A stretch of DNA of 64,000 bases from Thermosynechococcus sp. (GTDB lineage Bacteria > Cyanobacteriota > Cyanobacteriia > Thermosynechococcales > Thermosynechococcaceae). The notes beneath the pieces were generated by a model. That model saw only the letters and a program-made list of their open reading frames with translations, had not been told where the DNA came from and did no database searches. Positions 7,878-18,738 of the stretch are shown here, piece after piece. The position numbers were made by a program, and so were the translations under genes. Position 1 is the stretch's first letter. Each line of letters opens with the position of its first letter. The stretch covers positions 1,767,527 through 1,831,526 of the forward strand of contig NZ_AP024678.1 in the NCBI RefSeq assembly GCF_025999095.1. The letters are read 5' to 3'.

Positions 7878-7961
7878 TTCTGATATGATTGCTAGTTTAT
7901 TAAAAATTAACATTTCTATTCTTGACTACAATTTCTTCGCCTACCCCCCATAGGAGGAAGC

Positions 7962-8868
7962 CATGGCCACGGCAACAGAACTGTCTATTCCTGACTTCTT
8001 TAATGCTGCCAAAGAATCATGCTAAAGTCGCTGAGGCGTGTCCCCTCCAAGAACGGGCAGCGCCGGCGCGCCAATGGGCACGGCACTACCAGATTCCGCC
8101 CGCCAGTGACGATCTACAGCGGAGATTCTCTGGTTCATTGACGTACAACACACCTTTTGCTTGCCAGAGTTAGCGCTATTTGTCCCTCCCCTCTTTTGGG
8201 TTAACCCTGCCGGCGAGCATCCACTACCTTTAACCACCATCACGCTCCAAAAGGTTGAGGAGGGATATTGGCAACCCAATCCCCAGCTGCTGTCTTCATT
8301 GCCCCTAGGGAATCTGGCGAGTCTTCGGACCTATGCCCGACACTATGGGGCACAGTTAGCTGCCAAGGGGAGGTTTCCGCTGATGATTTGGCCCTACCAC
8401 TCGATGCTGGGGGGGATTGGTCATGCCCTTGTGTCTGCTGTGGAGGAAGCCTGTTTCTTTCACACCGTGGCGCGACAGCAGCAAACCCGCATCGAACTCA
8501 AAGGTAGCCATCCCCTGACGGAAAATTACTCGGTGCTGCGTCCAGAGGTCAGCCATGACCCCCAAGGACGTCCCCTAGGGGCGGTGAATAGGGCCTTGAT
8601 TGAGCATCTGCTGGCGGGCGATTGCCTGATCATTGCCGGTCAGGCCAAAAGTCACTGTGTTACTTGGACAGTGGCCGACCTGCTCAGGGAAATTCAACAG
8701 CGAGATGTCCAACTGGCTCAATGAGTCTACCTCCTTGAGGATTGTATGTCCCCTGTGGTGGTGCCGGGGGTTGTGGACTTTAGCGAAGCTGCCAATGCAG
8801 CCTTTGCCCAGTTTGCCGCTGCCGGTATACACCGGATCAGCACCAGCCGTGTTCCTTGGAATCTTTAG
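7962..8868 (+). pseudogene. Decayed isochorismatase-like cysteine hydrolase
   Basis: The remains of one gene can be followed through several frames. It starts at ATG 7962 after an AGGAGG site (MATATELSIPDFFNAAKESC, stop), continues shifted with PLQERAAPARQWARHYQIPP, shifts again near 8118 to LWFIDVQHTFCLPELALF, and runs on from there to 8724. At that point (about 8722) another shift leads to [19 protein letters not shown] and ends at TAG 8868. The DVQxTFC and AGQAKSHCV motifs are those of isochorismatase-like hydrolases (nicotinamidase superfamily). Against the full-length cyanobacterial relatives as I remember them, about 40 residues are missing between ELALFV and PPLFWVNPAGEHP. So there are at least three frame changes plus a deletion. 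It cannot make a normal enzyme. Confidence 0.85.
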
Positions 8869-8945
8869 TTGATCTAAAGACTCACCACTTCTGAACAGAG
8901 ACGGTTTAGGATCGGGGCTAGAGATATCCTCATTAGGGAGGGGCA

Positions 8946-9992
8946 ATGACCGACTACGCAGCCCATGAACAGGCCCTCGATCGGGATTGTTTGACCCTAT
9001 CTCGCCACGTTCTGCAACAGCTCCAACGCTTTGATGCCGATGCCCAAGATTTGAGCGCTCTGATGAATCGCATCGCCCTTGCGGGTAAGCTGATTGCCCG
9101 CCGTTTGAGTCGAGCGGGGCTGATGGAGGGGGTCTTGGGTTTTACGGGAGCGGTAAATATCCAAGGCGAAGATGTTAAAAAAATGGATGTCTATGCCAAC
9201 GAGGTCTTTATTGCTGCCTTCAAGCAGAGTGGCTTGGTATGTCGCCTTGCCTCCGAGGAAATGGAGCAGCCCTATTACATTCCTGAAAATTGCCCCATTG
9301 GCCGCTATACGCTCCTTTATGACCCCCTCGATGGTTCCTCCAATGTGGACATTAACCTGAATGTGGGATCGATTTTTGCGATCCGCCAGCAGGAGGGCAC
9401 TGATCTAGATGGAACAGCTGCCGATCTGCTGCAGGATGGTCACAAGCAAATTGCCGCCGGTTACATTCTCTATGGCCCAAGCACCATGCTGGTTTATTCC
9501 ATGGGCAAAGGAACCCATGTGTTTGTCCTTGACCCTAGCCTTGGAGAATTTATTCTGGCGATCGAGAACCTACAAATTCCTGCCAGTGGTGCCATTTACA
9601 GTGTTAACGAAGGCAACTTCTGGGCATGGGAAGAACCGATTCGCAACTACGTCCGCCATGTGCATCGTCAGCCCGGCTATAGCGCCCGCTACAGTGGTGC
9701 CCTTGTTGCCGATATTCACCGCATCCTTATGCAGGGGGGCGTCTTTCTCTATCCGGGTACCCAAAAGAACCCCGCTGGCAAGTTGCGGCTCCTCTATGAG
9801 GCGGCTCCAATTGCCTTCCTGGTGGAACAGGCGGGCGGTAAGGCCAGTACCGGCACTCAGCCCCTCCTCGATGTTGTGCCCGATCATCTGCACATGCGCA
9901 CACCGCTGATTGTTGGCAGTCCGGAGAATGTTGCCCTCGTGGAATCCTTTATCCAGCAAACCCCTGCCCAACCAACCGTGACACAGGTGTAA
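8946..9992 (+). CDS. fbp: Class I fructose-1,6-bisphosphatase
   Basis: The enzyme hydrolyses fructose-1,6-bisphosphate to fructose-6-phosphate in the Calvin cycle and gluconeogenesis. The 348 residues are the usual length. The metal and substrate motif [15 protein letters not shown] lies around residues 122-136, with the upstream acid pair in [28 protein letters not shown] near the C-terminus is the conserved family signature. A GGGAGGGG ribosome binding site precedes ATG 8946. zwf follows after 3 bases and then opcA, an arrangement known in many cyanobacteria, placing the phosphatase and the oxidative pentose phosphate enzymes on one transcript. Confidence 0.96.
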   Translation: MTDYAAHEQALDRDCLTLSRHVLQQLQRFDADAQDLSALMNRIALAGKLIARRLSRAGLMEGVLGFTGAVNIQGEDVKKMDVYANEVFIAAFKQSGLVCRLASEEMEQPYYIPENCPIGRYTLLYDPLDGSSNVDINLNVGSIFAIRQQEGTDLDGTAADLLQDGHKQIAAGYILYGPSTMLVYSMGKGTHVFVLDPSLGEFILAIENLQIPASGAIYSVNEGNFWAWEEPIRNYVRHVHRQPGYSARYSGALVADIHRILMQGGVFLYPGTQKNPAGKLRLLYEAAPIAFLVEQAGGKASTGTQPLLDVVPDHLHMRTPLIVGSPENVALVESFIQQTPAQPTVTQV

Positions 9993-9995
9993 CCC

Positions 9996-11525
9996 ATGGT
10001 AACCCTATTTGAAAATCCCCTGCGGGTGGGATTACGCCAAGAGCGAACCCCAGAGCCGCTAATTTTAGTCATTTTTGGTGCCAGTGGCGACCTTACTCAG
10101 CGCAAGCTTATTCCCTCGATTTATCAACTAAGACTCGAACGCCGTCTGCCCCCCGAACTTACCATTGTTGGCGTGGCCCGTCGCAACTGGAGTGATGACC
10201 ATTTTCGCGAGCACCTCCGTCAAGGGGTCGAGGAGTTTGGTGGCGGCATTCAGGCGGAACCCCTGTGGCAGGAATTTGCCCAGGGTCTGTTTTATTGCTC
10301 TGGCAATATCGATGATCCCGCCGCCTACGCCCAGCTGAAAACACTGCTAGCTGAGCTAGATGAAAAACGCCAGACTCGTGGCAATCGCGTCTTTTACCTT
10401 GCAGTCTCACCGCACTTTTTCGTCGAAGCCATTCAGCAATTGGGGGCAGCGGGGCTATTGAGTGATCCCCAAAAACATCGTCTTGTGATTGAAAAGCCTT
10501 TTGGCCGTGATCTCACCTCTGCCCAAGCCCTCAATGAGGTGGTGCAGTCGGTGTGCAAGGAGGAGCAAGTTTACCGCATTGACCACTACCTCGGCAAAGA
10601 GACGGTGCAAAACCTGATGGTGTTTCGCTTTGCCAATGCCATTTTTGAACCCCTCTGGAACCGCCAGTACGTGGATCATGTGCAGATTACGGTTGCCGAA
10701 ACCGTCGGGGTGGAAGACCGCGCGGGCTACTATGAAACTTCGGGCGCCCTGCGGGACATGGTGCAAAACCACATTCTCCAGTTGCTGTCTCTGACGGCTA
10801 TGGAACCCCCCAATGCCCTCGATGCTGATAGTCTGCGCAGCGAAAAGGTGAAAGTCCTCCAAGCCACCCGTTTAGTGGATCTGGATAATCTCGATGCCTG
10901 TGCTGTCCGCGGCCAATACCGAGCCGGCTGGATCAAGGGCAAACCTGTTGTGGGCTATCGCGAAGAACCGGGGGTCAGTCCCACCTCCACCACTCCCACC
11001 TATGTGGCTCTAAAACTAGTGATTGATAACTGGCGGTGGCAGGGGGTGCCCTTTTATTTGCGCACGGGTAAGCGGCTGGCCAAAAAAGTCACAGAAATCT
11101 CGATTCAGTTTCGCGATGTGCCCTTACTAATTTTCCAGTCGGCGGCACGCCAAACCAATCCCAATATCCTGACGATGCGCATCCAGCCTAATGAGGGGAT
11201 TGCCTTGCGCTTTGAGGCAAAGATGCCTGGTGCAGATCTACGCACACGCACGGTGGAAATGGACTTTAGCTACGGCTCTTCCTTTGGGATGGCGACGGCG
11301 GATGCCTATGCGCGACTCTTGCTGGACTGTATGCTGGGGGATCAAACCCTGTTTACACGGGCGGATGAGGTGGAAGCGGCTTGGCGGGTGGTGATGCCGG
11401 TTCTGACTGCTTGGGATGCCCCCACGGCTCCGGAGACGATTCCCACCTATGAAGCGGGGACATGGGGTCCTGATGCGGCAGAGGCAATGATTAACGGCGA
11501 TGGCCGGCGCTGGCGGCGACTTTGA
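9996..11525 (+). CDS. zwf: Glucose-6-phosphate 1-dehydrogenase
   Basis: This cytosolic enzyme oxidises glucose-6-phosphate with NADP and opens the oxidative pentose phosphate pathway, the main route for NADPH in the dark. The 509 residues carry the nucleotide-binding motif [11 protein letters not shown] near residue 27 and the active-site RIDHYLGKE near residue 193, plus EKPFGRDL. It lies 3 bases after fbp and 67 before opcA. In cyanobacteria the enzyme is known to be redox controlled through thioredoxin and OpcA; cysteines are present in this sequence (for example after EVVQSV and in DNLDACAV) but I cannot assign the regulatory pair. Confidence 0.97.
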   Translation: MVTLFENPLRVGLRQERTPEPLILVIFGASGDLTQRKLIPSIYQLRLERRLPPELTIVGVARRNWSDDHFREHLRQGVEEFGGGIQAEPLWQEFAQGLFYCSGNIDDPAAYAQLKTLLAELDEKRQTRGNRVFYLAVSPHFFVEAIQQLGAAGLLSDPQKHRLVIEKPFGRDLTSAQALNEVVQSVCKEEQVYRIDHYLGKETVQNLMVFRFANAIFEPLWNRQYVDHVQITVAETVGVEDRAGYYETSGALRDMVQNHILQLLSLTAMEPPNALDADSLRSEKVKVLQATRLVDLDNLDACAVRGQYRAGWIKGKPVVGYREEPGVSPTSTTPTYVALKLVIDNWRWQGVPFYLRTGKRLAKKVTEISIQFRDVPLLIFQSAARQTNPNILTMRIQPNEGIALRFEAKMPGADLRTRTVEMDFSYGSSFGMATADAYARLLLDCMLGDQTLFTRADEVEAAWRVVMPVLTAWDAPTAPETIPTYEAGTWGPDAAEAMINGDGRRWRRL

Positions 11526-11592
11526 TGTTTGCCCATCATGGGCAGAAATAGGACTCAAGGCCAAACTCGATTAACAGATTAGGTACCTAGGT

Positions 11593-12939
11593 ATGGCAAC
11601 TGAATCAACTCCCCTTGTAGCGCTCCAAAATCCCGTAGATGTCTCCCTTGATGATATTGAGCAAAGTTTGCGGCAAATTTGGCTCAGCCATGGCGGAGAT
11701 GGCACGGCGCCGGCGGCGGTGCGAGCAACCACCTTTACCCTAGTTGTCTATGAGGCGGATGATACGCAGCAACTGCTGGCCGCCCTGGGCTACTATACGG
11801 GGCCACTGGATGGCATTCTTGGCCCGCGGATGCAGTCGGCAATTCGTGCTGCTGAAAAGAATCACAACTTGCCGTTGACCGGTCGGGTGACGCCCCAATT
11901 ACGAGCAGCGTTGCAACAGGAGTATGCCCAGCAGCAATCCCAGGGCAAGGCTCGCAGCGATCGCCCGCCGCTGGATATGCGTGGTAGTGGCATTGCTGAC
12001 GCGATCGCCAGCCAAAATCCCTGTCGGGTGATTGCCCTGTGTCCCACCCTTGGCGAAGATACAGGAATTACCGCTCAAGTGGCCGCCTATTGTCCCATTA
12101 ACAAAAAGATACGCAGTTCCCTCGTCTGCTGTGAATACATTACCCTCAAGGGTACCCACAGCGCCTTCCAGCGGGTGGAAACCCTGTTGCAGTCTTTAAT
12201 TATTCGCGAGTTACCCCGCTTTCTGTGGTGGAAGGGGGATTTGTTCAATAACTTTGATCTGTTTCAAACCCTTGCCCCCCAATTTAGCCGCGTGATTGTG
12301 GACTCCAGTGAATTTCTCGAGCCGCTGCGGGGCTTGCGGGCGATCGCCCCCCTTCTAGAACAGAATCTGCCCCTAATGGATTTGAACTGGCGTCGCCTTG
12401 GGGCATGGCAGGAACTGGCGGCCGAAGCCTTTGATCCCCCCGAACGCCGCTTGGCCATTAAGGAAATTGACCAGGTGGTCATTGACTACGAAAAAGGTAA
12501 TCCTGCCCAAGCTCTAATGTACCTCGGCTGGCTGGCCTCTCGTCTCCAGTGGCAGCCGCGACAGATCCGCCATGAGCGCGGTGACTATGATGTATATCAC
12601 GTGGAACTGGTGGCCTCCGATCAACGGTTGATCAAAGCAGAATTGGCAGGTATTCCCACGGGGGATGCTGGCGTCGTGCTGGGGGATTTAATTGACCTCA
12701 AACTCACCTCCTCCAATCTCCAAGCGGATTGCTGTACAATCATTTGCTCAGAAACCCGTGGCTGTATGCGCATGGAAGCCGGTGGCAGTGCCCAGTTGTG
12801 TCGTACTTACCACGTTAGCCCCCTGAGCGATCAAACCGCTGAGGTGCTCCTCAGTCAAGAGCTACAGCGCTGGGGACAGGACTTTCTCTACAGTGAGAGC
12901 TTTGCCGTTGTCTGCCAGCTCCTGGCTCTAATGCCCTAG
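11593..12939 (+). CDS. opcA: Glucose-6-phosphate dehydrogenase assembly protein OpcA
   Basis: OpcA is an activator of cyanobacterial G6PDH needed for dark carbon oxidation. The 448-residue protein has an N-terminal peptidoglycan-binding-like helical domain (about residues 55-115: LLAALGYYTGPLDGILGPRMQ, then LTGRVTPQLRAAL), then the OpcA domain with CRVIALCPTLGED, FLWWKGDL and the ending of cysteine-containing strands. The PG-binding-like module is commonly fused in cyanobacterial OpcA. It follows zwf by 67 bases. ATG 11593 is supported by the position of the N-terminal acidic segment; a ribosome binding site is weak. Confidence 0.93.
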   Translation: MATESTPLVALQNPVDVSLDDIEQSLRQIWLSHGGDGTAPAAVRATTFTLVVYEADDTQQLLAALGYYTGPLDGILGPRMQSAIRAAEKNHNLPLTGRVTPQLRAALQQEYAQQQSQGKARSDRPPLDMRGSGIADAIASQNPCRVIALCPTLGEDTGITAQVAAYCPINKKIRSSLVCCEYITLKGTHSAFQRVETLLQSLIIRELPRFLWWKGDLFNNFDLFQTLAPQFSRVIVDSSEFLEPLRGLRAIAPLLEQNLPLMDLNWRRLGAWQELAAEAFDPPERRLAIKEIDQVVIDYEKGNPAQALMYLGWLASRLQWQPRQIRHERGDYDVYHVELVASDQRLIKAELAGIPTGDAGVVLGDLIDLKLTSSNLQADCCTIICSETRGCMRMEAGGSAQLCRTYHVSPLSDQTAEVLLSQELQRWGQDFLYSESFAVVCQLLALMP

Positions 12940-12950
12940 CATTAGATCCT

Positions 12951-15200
12951 ATGATGGAAGACTTTCGCCTTGTCATTGACCTCAGTGTGGTGCTGGGGGC
13001 AGCGGCAGTGGGTGGGCTGTTGGCAGCTTTGCTGCGACAACCCATCCTGCTGGGCTACCTTTTGGCCGGTATGTTGGTGGGGCCAACGGGCCTGGGACTC
13101 CTCAAGGAAGTGCCGCAGGTGGAAGGTTTGGCCCAACTGGGGGTGGCCTTTTTGCTCTTTGCCCTTGGTGTTAGTTTTTCCCTCGGTGAGATTCGAAAAG
13201 TCCAAGGGGTTAGCTTGGGGGGGAGTGCTCTGCAAATTCTCCTCACAATTGCAGTCACAATGGTGATTGCCCTTGGGGTTGGTTGGGTGAGTTCCCCCAA
13301 TCAAGGGATTTTCCTCGGTGCTGTTCTCTCCCTCTCTTCTACGGCAGTGGTGCTGCGCAGCCTCATGGATCGCAATGAGTTGGAGTCGATCCAAGGGCAA
13401 ATAATGCTGGGCATCTTGGTAGTGCAGGATTTGGCGGTGGGCTTGATGATTGCCGTCTTACCAGCTCTGCACAAACCCCCAGAGGAGTTGGGACTCGCCC
13501 TCGGGCAAGCAGTATTGACCATTGCCTTAATTGCCGTGGGGGCGATCGCTGCTGGTATGTGGTTGCTGCCCCCCCTCCTACGGCTACTGGCCAAAACCGA
13601 AAGTCGTGAGCTTTTCCTTTTAGGCGTCGTTGCCCTCTGCTTGGGCATTGCGCTGCTGACCCAGTATTTAGGGCTTTCAATTGAGATTGGTGCCTTTATT
13701 GCGGGTCTGATGATCTCCGAGGTGGAGTATGCCGATCAAACCCTCGATTACGTGGAATCGATCCGCGATATCTTTACAACGCTCTTTTTTGCCTCAATTG
13801 GCATGCTCATTGACCCAGTGTTTCTATGGGAGCACTTAGATCGCATTATTGAATTGGTGAGCCTAGTGATTCTCGGCAAGTTCTTGATCACCACCCCCAT
13901 TGTTAAGCTCTTTGGCTACTCATGGAAAACCTCGTTGCTGGTGGGGATCGGCCTTGCCCAGATTGGCGAATTTTCCTTTGTGCTGCTGACGGCAGGGCGG
14001 GGTCTGGGGTTGGTTTCCCAACAGGTTTACCTGCTTACCCTGGGCACCACAGCAGTCACTTTGCTGGTGACGCCCTTTTTGTTAAAGCTAGTGCCAGTGC
14101 TATTGGAACTGCCCCTACTGCGCCGCCTTTTTAAGGAAGATGAAATCCTGGACCTGGATTTAACGGGATTGCCCCAGCGAAACCATGTCATTGTCTGTGG
14201 CTATGGTCGTGTCGGCAAGAGTGTGGTCAAACTCCTCCAAAAACAAAATTATCCCGTGTTGGTGATTGAGCAAAGTGAAACGGTCATCAACGAAGTACGC
14301 GCTGCTCAACTGCCCTATATTTACGGCAACGCCGCCAGTAGAACAATTCTGGCCAAAGCAGGGGTCGATCAAGCTCTTGGCATGGCGATCGCCCTCCCTG
14401 ATAGTATGAGTACCCGCCTCTGTCTCAAGCGCGCCCTCGAGTTTGCCCCAGAACTGGATGTGATTGTTCGCGCCAATAGCGATCGCGACATTGAATTGCT
14501 TTATCAACTGGGGGCACGGGAGGTGGTGCAACCGGAGTTTGAAGCCAGCTTAGAGTTGGCTGCCCATCTGTTCTTTAGCCTAGGCATGGGTGAGCGCCAT
14601 ATTCAGCAGCAGGTACAACAGGTGCGCGACAGCCATTACGCCAATTTGCGCGGTGATACGCCACCGGAGGGGACGGCCCGTCTCCTGCGGCAAGCGGCTC
14701 AGGATATGAATAGTCGCTGGCTGAGTGTTCCCGAGGATTCCCCCATTCGCGGCATGAGCTTAGCAGAAATCGAATTGCGACAGCTGACGGGGGTGACGCT
14801 CTTGGCAATTGTGCGGGCCGATGGTACTGAAGTGGATTATCCCAGCGGTCAAACCCGCCTCCAAGGGGGCGATCGCCTCTTGATTGTGGGTCAGCCAGGG
14901 GAGTTTGCGGCTTGTGAAGCCCTGATTAATGGCCGTGTCAGTGTGCCCCAAGGGGAAACCTTGTTTCTTTGGATCATGTTGCCCAAAGAGATTGGCGAAA
15001 AACATCGCACCATTGCGGAGCTGCATTTGCCTGAGACTGTGACGATTCGTGCCCTGCGGCGAGAAGGGACACTTCTTTCTGAACCTAGCAGCGATTGTCC
15101 TTTAATGGCGGGCGATCGCCTCCTCCTCACTGGCCCTATGGATGCCCTACGGTGCATTGGCGATCAATTGCAAGCGCGATCGACGCCGCTGCCACCGTGA
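12951..15200 (+). CDS. Kef-type cation:proton antiporter with RCK domains (CPA2 family)
   Basis: This 749-residue inner-membrane protein combines a CPA2 antiporter domain (about residues 1-390, roughly 12 membrane segments, with GMLVGPTGLGLL and LSLSSTAVVLRSL) and a cytoplasmic part. The latter has a TrkA-N/RCK nucleotide-binding domain starting at HVIVCGYGRVGKS near residue 412, followed by two TrkA-C-like modules (about 590-660 and 670-745). It most likely exchanges K+ or Na+ for protons, gated by NAD(H) or a nucleotide. It starts 11 bases after opcA, so may be co-transcribed with the pentose phosphate genes, perhaps only by read-through. Confidence 0.88.
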   Translation: MMEDFRLVIDLSVVLGAAAVGGLLAALLRQPILLGYLLAGMLVGPTGLGLLKEVPQVEGLAQLGVAFLLFALGVSFSLGEIRKVQGVSLGGSALQILLTIAVTMVIALGVGWVSSPNQGIFLGAVLSLSSTAVVLRSLMDRNELESIQGQIMLGILVVQDLAVGLMIAVLPALHKPPEELGLALGQAVLTIALIAVGAIAAGMWLLPPLLRLLAKTESRELFLLGVVALCLGIALLTQYLGLSIEIGAFIAGLMISEVEYADQTLDYVESIRDIFTTLFFASIGMLIDPVFLWEHLDRIIELVSLVILGKFLITTPIVKLFGYSWKTSLLVGIGLAQIGEFSFVLLTAGRGLGLVSQQVYLLTLGTTAVTLLVTPFLLKLVPVLLELPLLRRLFKEDEILDLDLTGLPQRNHVIVCGYGRVGKSVVKLLQKQNYPVLVIEQSETVINEVRAAQLPYIYGNAASRTILAKAGVDQALGMAIALPDSMSTRLCLKRALEFAPELDVIVRANSDRDIELLYQLGAREVVQPEFEASLELAAHLFFSLGMGERHIQQQVQQVRDSHYANLRGDTPPEGTARLLRQAAQDMNSRWLSVPEDSPIRGMSLAEIELRQLTGVTLLAIVRADGTEVDYPSGQTRLQGGDRLLIVGQPGEFAACEALINGRVSVPQGETLFLWIMLPKEIGEKHRTIAELHLPETVTIRALRREGTLLSEPSSDCPLMAGDRLLLTGPMDALRCIGDQLQARSTPLPP

Positions 15201-15925
15201 GCACGCAGTAGCCAGCGCAACTGATTCACATATCGCGCCGTCTTGCCACTCGGCGGGCAAGTTCTCCGCTTTCGAGAACCCCCAAAACAATGCCAAGCAT
15301 GGGAATCAACTCGCCACTCCATTCTTGCTCAAGGTCACTCATGCACGACTCCACACCGCCGCCACCGTGGTGTCGCTACAGACCTGAAGGGCACTATCCG
15401 CCAAGAGGCCGGCGATCGCCCCCCGTTCGTTTTCCTCAGCAGGATGCAGCAAACTCAACAATAGAGGCTGACGTTGCTTGGCAGCGGCGGCAAAACTGAG
15501 CCGCAACGTGCCCCATAGGATGTGCTGTTAACTGGCGTCCCACTGGCAAAGCCATAGCACAAGCCCACCTCTACCACTTCACCAAGAAAGTCAAAGGAAG
15601 CAGTGATCAGGACTGCCCCGGCGGCCTTGGTCAAGGCTGCACCGAGCTTGCCGGCGATCGCCCACCTCTAGGGGTTGATCCTGAAGATCCTGCCAGGGAT
15701 CGACTGGAATCTGACCGCTGCCCAATCGCTGTTTCAGGTGTTGCCAAGCGTAATCCCTATTGGCGAGTACAAGCTCCCCCAGCTTGCGCAGAGTCGCTGG
15801 TGTCCAGGGGACAACATCCGACCAAGATGGCGCTCAACTGTGGCATTGACTAGTTGCAGGACCTGTTGCAGAGGGGCGTTTCTTGCCGCCGCCAAGCACC
15901 GATTTTTCTACCGATTTTTCTAATT
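15201..15925 (-). pseudogene. Remains of an unrecognised gene on the minus strand
   Basis: No complete gene fits this 760-base gap between the antiporter and ureD, but the minus strand gives a chain of protein-like segments in changing frames. In order they are ARNAPLQQVLQLVNATVERH, then DVVPWTPATLRKLGELVLAN and QHLKQRLGSGQIPVDPWQDL, then GAALTKAAGAVLITASFDFL, then LRLSFAAAAKQRQPLLLSLL and AGLLADSALQVCSDTTVAAV, and at last MSDLEQEWSGELIPMLGIVL. They look like pieces of a single soluble protein broken by frame changes. A perfect 12-bp tandem duplication lies at 15898-15921. Family not recognised. Sequencing error could mimic this but would need several independent errors. Confidence 0.5.
15898..15921. 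repeat. 12-bp perfect tandem duplication
   Basis: The unit accgatttttct occurs twice in a row. It lies between ureD and the decayed gene and resembles the short duplications in the decayed ion-channel gene at 58344-59450. Confidence 0.9.
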
Positions 15926-15962
15926 TGTTGCCCCTCGTAATCCCTAAGAGGAAGCTTGCGGG

Positions 15963-16787
15963 TCATCGTGGCCACACCCGAGGATAGCAAACAGAAGGAT
16001 GAGAAGCTTGCCCCTGCCGTAGCAACTGCCAAGCCGCCACAAACCACCGCCGTAATTCCGCCATTGAGTGACCGCGATAGCGACAAACCACCCCGCGAAT
16101 GAGGGCACTGACACCCATCTCCCCCTGAATCCCCATGGCTAGATCCCGCAGCCGTTGTATCTGTTCGCTGCTCACTTCCCTGCCGACCCAAGCCAATGTG
16201 CCCATGAGGGGACACCCCTGCAGGGCATTCCTTGCGGTCAGCATCGTTTTCGTACCCGCAATTCGCTGGCGATCGATCCACAGGGGCACACCCCCCTGCC
16301 ACACCTCCGTATGGGAACGCCAATACCCATGATTAAAGACTTCACCGCGAGCCGTGCGGCCAAAGCGGGTCATCTCCCAAAGGCCCACCTGTGCTTGAGG
16401 GGCAAGATCAATGCGCCGGCGTTGGTGAAATTGAGCACCCGCAAAGATAATTGTTTCTTGGGGGAGCCATTCTAAAACAGCATCATCGGCAACATGGCAG
16501 TTGAGCGTTTGCTCCACCGGGATTTGGGCACGACCATAGACCTTGGCGGCGGCAGGCGTTGTCAACAGGACACGGCACTGGGCTTCAAGGGTAATCTTTT
16601 GGTGCAGGCGATCGCCCCCCACATAGCCCCCCGCCGTATGCAGGATCAGACTGTGGCAAATCGGTTTTCCCTCAGGGTAAAAGGAGCGCTGCAGCTTCAG
16701 GGGTGCTGAGGCATAAGCCCACACTGGAATCGTTTGCCCCTGCCGCCAAGCATAGGCCAGCTCCAATTCGCCTAACCAGCCGGCCAC
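15963..16787 (-). CDS. ureD: Urease accessory protein UreD
   Basis: UreD helps UreF and UreG insert nickel into urease. The 274 residues include the family's HTAGGYVGGDRL, TTPAAAKVYGRA, EWLPQETIIFAGA and the C-terminal ending CYPRVWPR. The structural urease genes are not in this window, so the urease genes are split in this genome. It begins 6 bases after mnmG, in the same direction, so it is probably transcribed with yggT and mnmG. Length and motifs look intact. Confidence 0.92.
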   Translation of the reverse strand: MAGWLGELELAYAWRQGQTIPVWAYASAPLKLQRSFYPEGKPICHSLILHTAGGYVGGDRLHQKITLEAQCRVLLTTPAAAKVYGRAQIPVEQTLNCHVADDAVLEWLPQETIIFAGAQFHQRRRIDLAPQAQVGLWEMTRFGRTARGEVFNHGYWRSHTEVWQGGVPLWIDRQRIAGTKTMLTARNALQGCPLMGTLAWVGREVSSEQIQRLRDLAMGIQGEMGVSALIRGVVCRYRGHSMAELRRWFVAAWQLLRQGQASHPSVCYPRVWPR

Positions 16788-16793
16788 TTTACC

Positions 16794-18707
16794 TTAGCTC
16801 CCCACCGCCGCTAGGGATTGCCGCTGCTGTTGCATCTGGAGATAGACCAAAAGGGCATTGATGTCCGCTGGATTCACCCCACCAATACGGCTGGCCTGAC
16901 CAATGGTGAGGGGGCGAATCGCGCTGAGTTTTTCCCGTGCCTCCATTGAAAGGGTGGGGATAGCAAAGTAATCCAAATCGGCAGGGAGAGGACGCTGTTC
17001 TTGGCGGGCAATCTGCTCAATTTCCCGTTGTTGCCGCTCAATGTAGCCGGCGTACTTAATGGCAATTTCAACCGCCTCTTTCTCCTGGGGCGTCAAGTCT
17101 GGATTGCCAAGGCCGTGGCGATCCAACAGCTCGTAATGTATCCCCGATCGCCGCAGCAACTCATCAAGGGCAATGGCACTCTTAATCCCTTGACCCGTTG
17201 CAGCCACAATCGCTTCGCCCATGGGTTCATGGGCTTTGATGCGGGTTGTCTGAAGGCGCTGCGTCTCCGCCGCAAGACGGCGTTGCTTGGCTTGAAACAC
17301 CTGCCACTGGGCTTCGCTGACCAAGCCAATCTCATACCCCAAGGGGGTGAGCCGCTGATCGGCATTGTCCGATCGCAAGACCAAGCGATACTCCGAGCGG
17401 CTGGTGAGCATGCGGTAGGGTTCCCGCAGCTCCTTCGTACACAGATCATCAATCAAGGTACCAATGTAACTCCCTTGGCGCGGCAAGGTGAGCATCGGTT
17501 TCCCCTGGACAAAGCGAGCCGCGTTAATCCCGGCCACAATTCCTTGGGCTGCCGCTTCCTCATAGCCGGTGGTGCCATTGATTTGCCCGGCGCAAAACAA
17601 CCCCTGAATTTTTTTGGTCATTAGGGTGGGAAAGCACTGGGTTGCCGGCAAGTAGTCGTATTCCACCGCATAGGCCGGACGCAGCATGATGCAGTTTTCT
17701 AGCCCCGGCAGCGTGCGCAACAGTTGCAGTTGCAGCGGTTCCGGCAGTCCTGTAGAAAAGCCTTGGATATAGAGTTCAGGCGTATTGCGGCCTTCGGGTT
17801 CAATGAAAATTTGATGGCTTTCCTTATCGGCAAAGCGGACAATTTTATCCTCAATGCTGGGGCAGTAGCGGGGGCCTTTGGCATCAACCCAGCCACCATA
17901 CACAGGAGTGAGGTGGAGATTCTCACGGATGAGCCGGTGGGTTTCAGGGGTGGTGCGGGTCAAGTAGCAGTTCATTTGGGGCCTTTCCACCCATGCTGTG
18001 GGATCAAAGCTAAACCAGCGCACCTGCTCATCTGGGGGTTGGACTTCCATCTTGCGGTAGTCCACCGATCGCCGATCTACCCGTGCAGGCGTTCCGGTTT
18101 TCAGACGATCTACTTCAAAGCCAAGGCGGGCTAGGGTCTGGGAGAGTCCCTCTGCGGCAAATTCGCCAGCGCGACCGGCGGGCATGGATTTATTCCCTAC
18201 CCAGATACGGCCACCGAGGAAGGTTCCCGTTGTCAGGATCACCGCTTGACAGCGAAAGGCGACGCCAAAGTAGGTTTGAACCCCAATCACTGTGTCATGG
18301 GCATCGAGGACTAAATCCGTGACCATGCCCTCGCGCAGGAGCAAATTGGGCTGATTTTCCACCACCTGTTTCATGACAGCGCTGTATTCGCGCTTATCCG
18401 TTTGCGCCCGCAATGCCCAGACCGCGGGCCCCCGTGAGGCATTCAAGAGCCGCTTTTGCAAATAGGTGCGATCGGTCACACGCCCAATTTCGCCCCCTAG
18501 GGCATCCACTTCGTGCACCAGTTGTGATTTGGCCGGGCCGCCCACCGCAGGATTACAGGGCTGCCACGCAATTTTGTCGAGGTTGAGGGTCAGCAACAGG
18601 GTACGACAGCCCAAGCGTGCCGTTGCCAAGGCCGCTTCACAACCAGCGTGCCCTGCACCGACAACAATGACGTCGAATTCATCCTGAAACGCAGGCAGCG
18701 TTGACAT
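16794..18707 (-). CDS. mnmG: tRNA uridine-5-carboxymethylaminomethyl modification enzyme MnmG (GidA)
   Basis: MnmG works with MnmE to modify U34 of several tRNAs using FAD. The 637 residues begin with the FAD dinucleotide motif [12 protein letters not shown] (about residues 16-27). Family signatures follow: [41 protein letters not shown] and the C-terminal region with [17 protein letters not shown]. Length is normal. It lies 31 bases after yggT and 6 before ureD on the minus strand. Confidence 0.97.
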   Translation of the reverse strand: MSTLPAFQDEFDVIVVGAGHAGCEAALATARLGCRTLLLTLNLDKIAWQPCNPAVGGPAKSQLVHEVDALGGEIGRVTDRTYLQKRLLNASRGPAVWALRAQTDKREYSAVMKQVVENQPNLLLREGMVTDLVLDAHDTVIGVQTYFGVAFRCQAVILTTGTFLGGRIWVGNKSMPAGRAGEFAAEGLSQTLARLGFEVDRLKTGTPARVDRRSVDYRKMEVQPPDEQVRWFSFDPTAWVERPQMNCYLTRTTPETHRLIRENLHLTPVYGGWVDAKGPRYCPSIEDKIVRFADKESHQIFIEPEGRNTPELYIQGFSTGLPEPLQLQLLRTLPGLENCIMLRPAYAVEYDYLPATQCFPTLMTKKIQGLFCAGQINGTTGYEEAAAQGIVAGINAARFVQGKPMLTLPRQGSYIGTLIDDLCTKELREPYRMLTSRSEYRLVLRSDNADQRLTPLGYEIGLVSEAQWQVFQAKQRRLAAETQRLQTTRIKAHEPMGEAIVAATGQGIKSAIALDELLRRSGIHYELLDRHGLGNPDLTPQEKEAVEIAIKYAGYIERQQREIEQIARQEQRPLPADLDYFAIPTLSMEAREKLSAIRPLTIGQASRIGGVNPADINALLVYLQMQQQRQSLAAVGS

Positions 18708-18738
18708 GGCAAGTGTACCTTAATAAGCCGAAAGTGGT

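Noticed and set aside
11527-11542. gcccatcatgggc as a terminator after zwf
   Set aside because: The arms leave almost no loop and no T-run follows, so it cannot stop transcription well.
17001-17624. Frame of 207 codons on the plus strand
   Set aside because: It lies within mnmG on the opposite strand and shows no family pattern; mnmG is certain.
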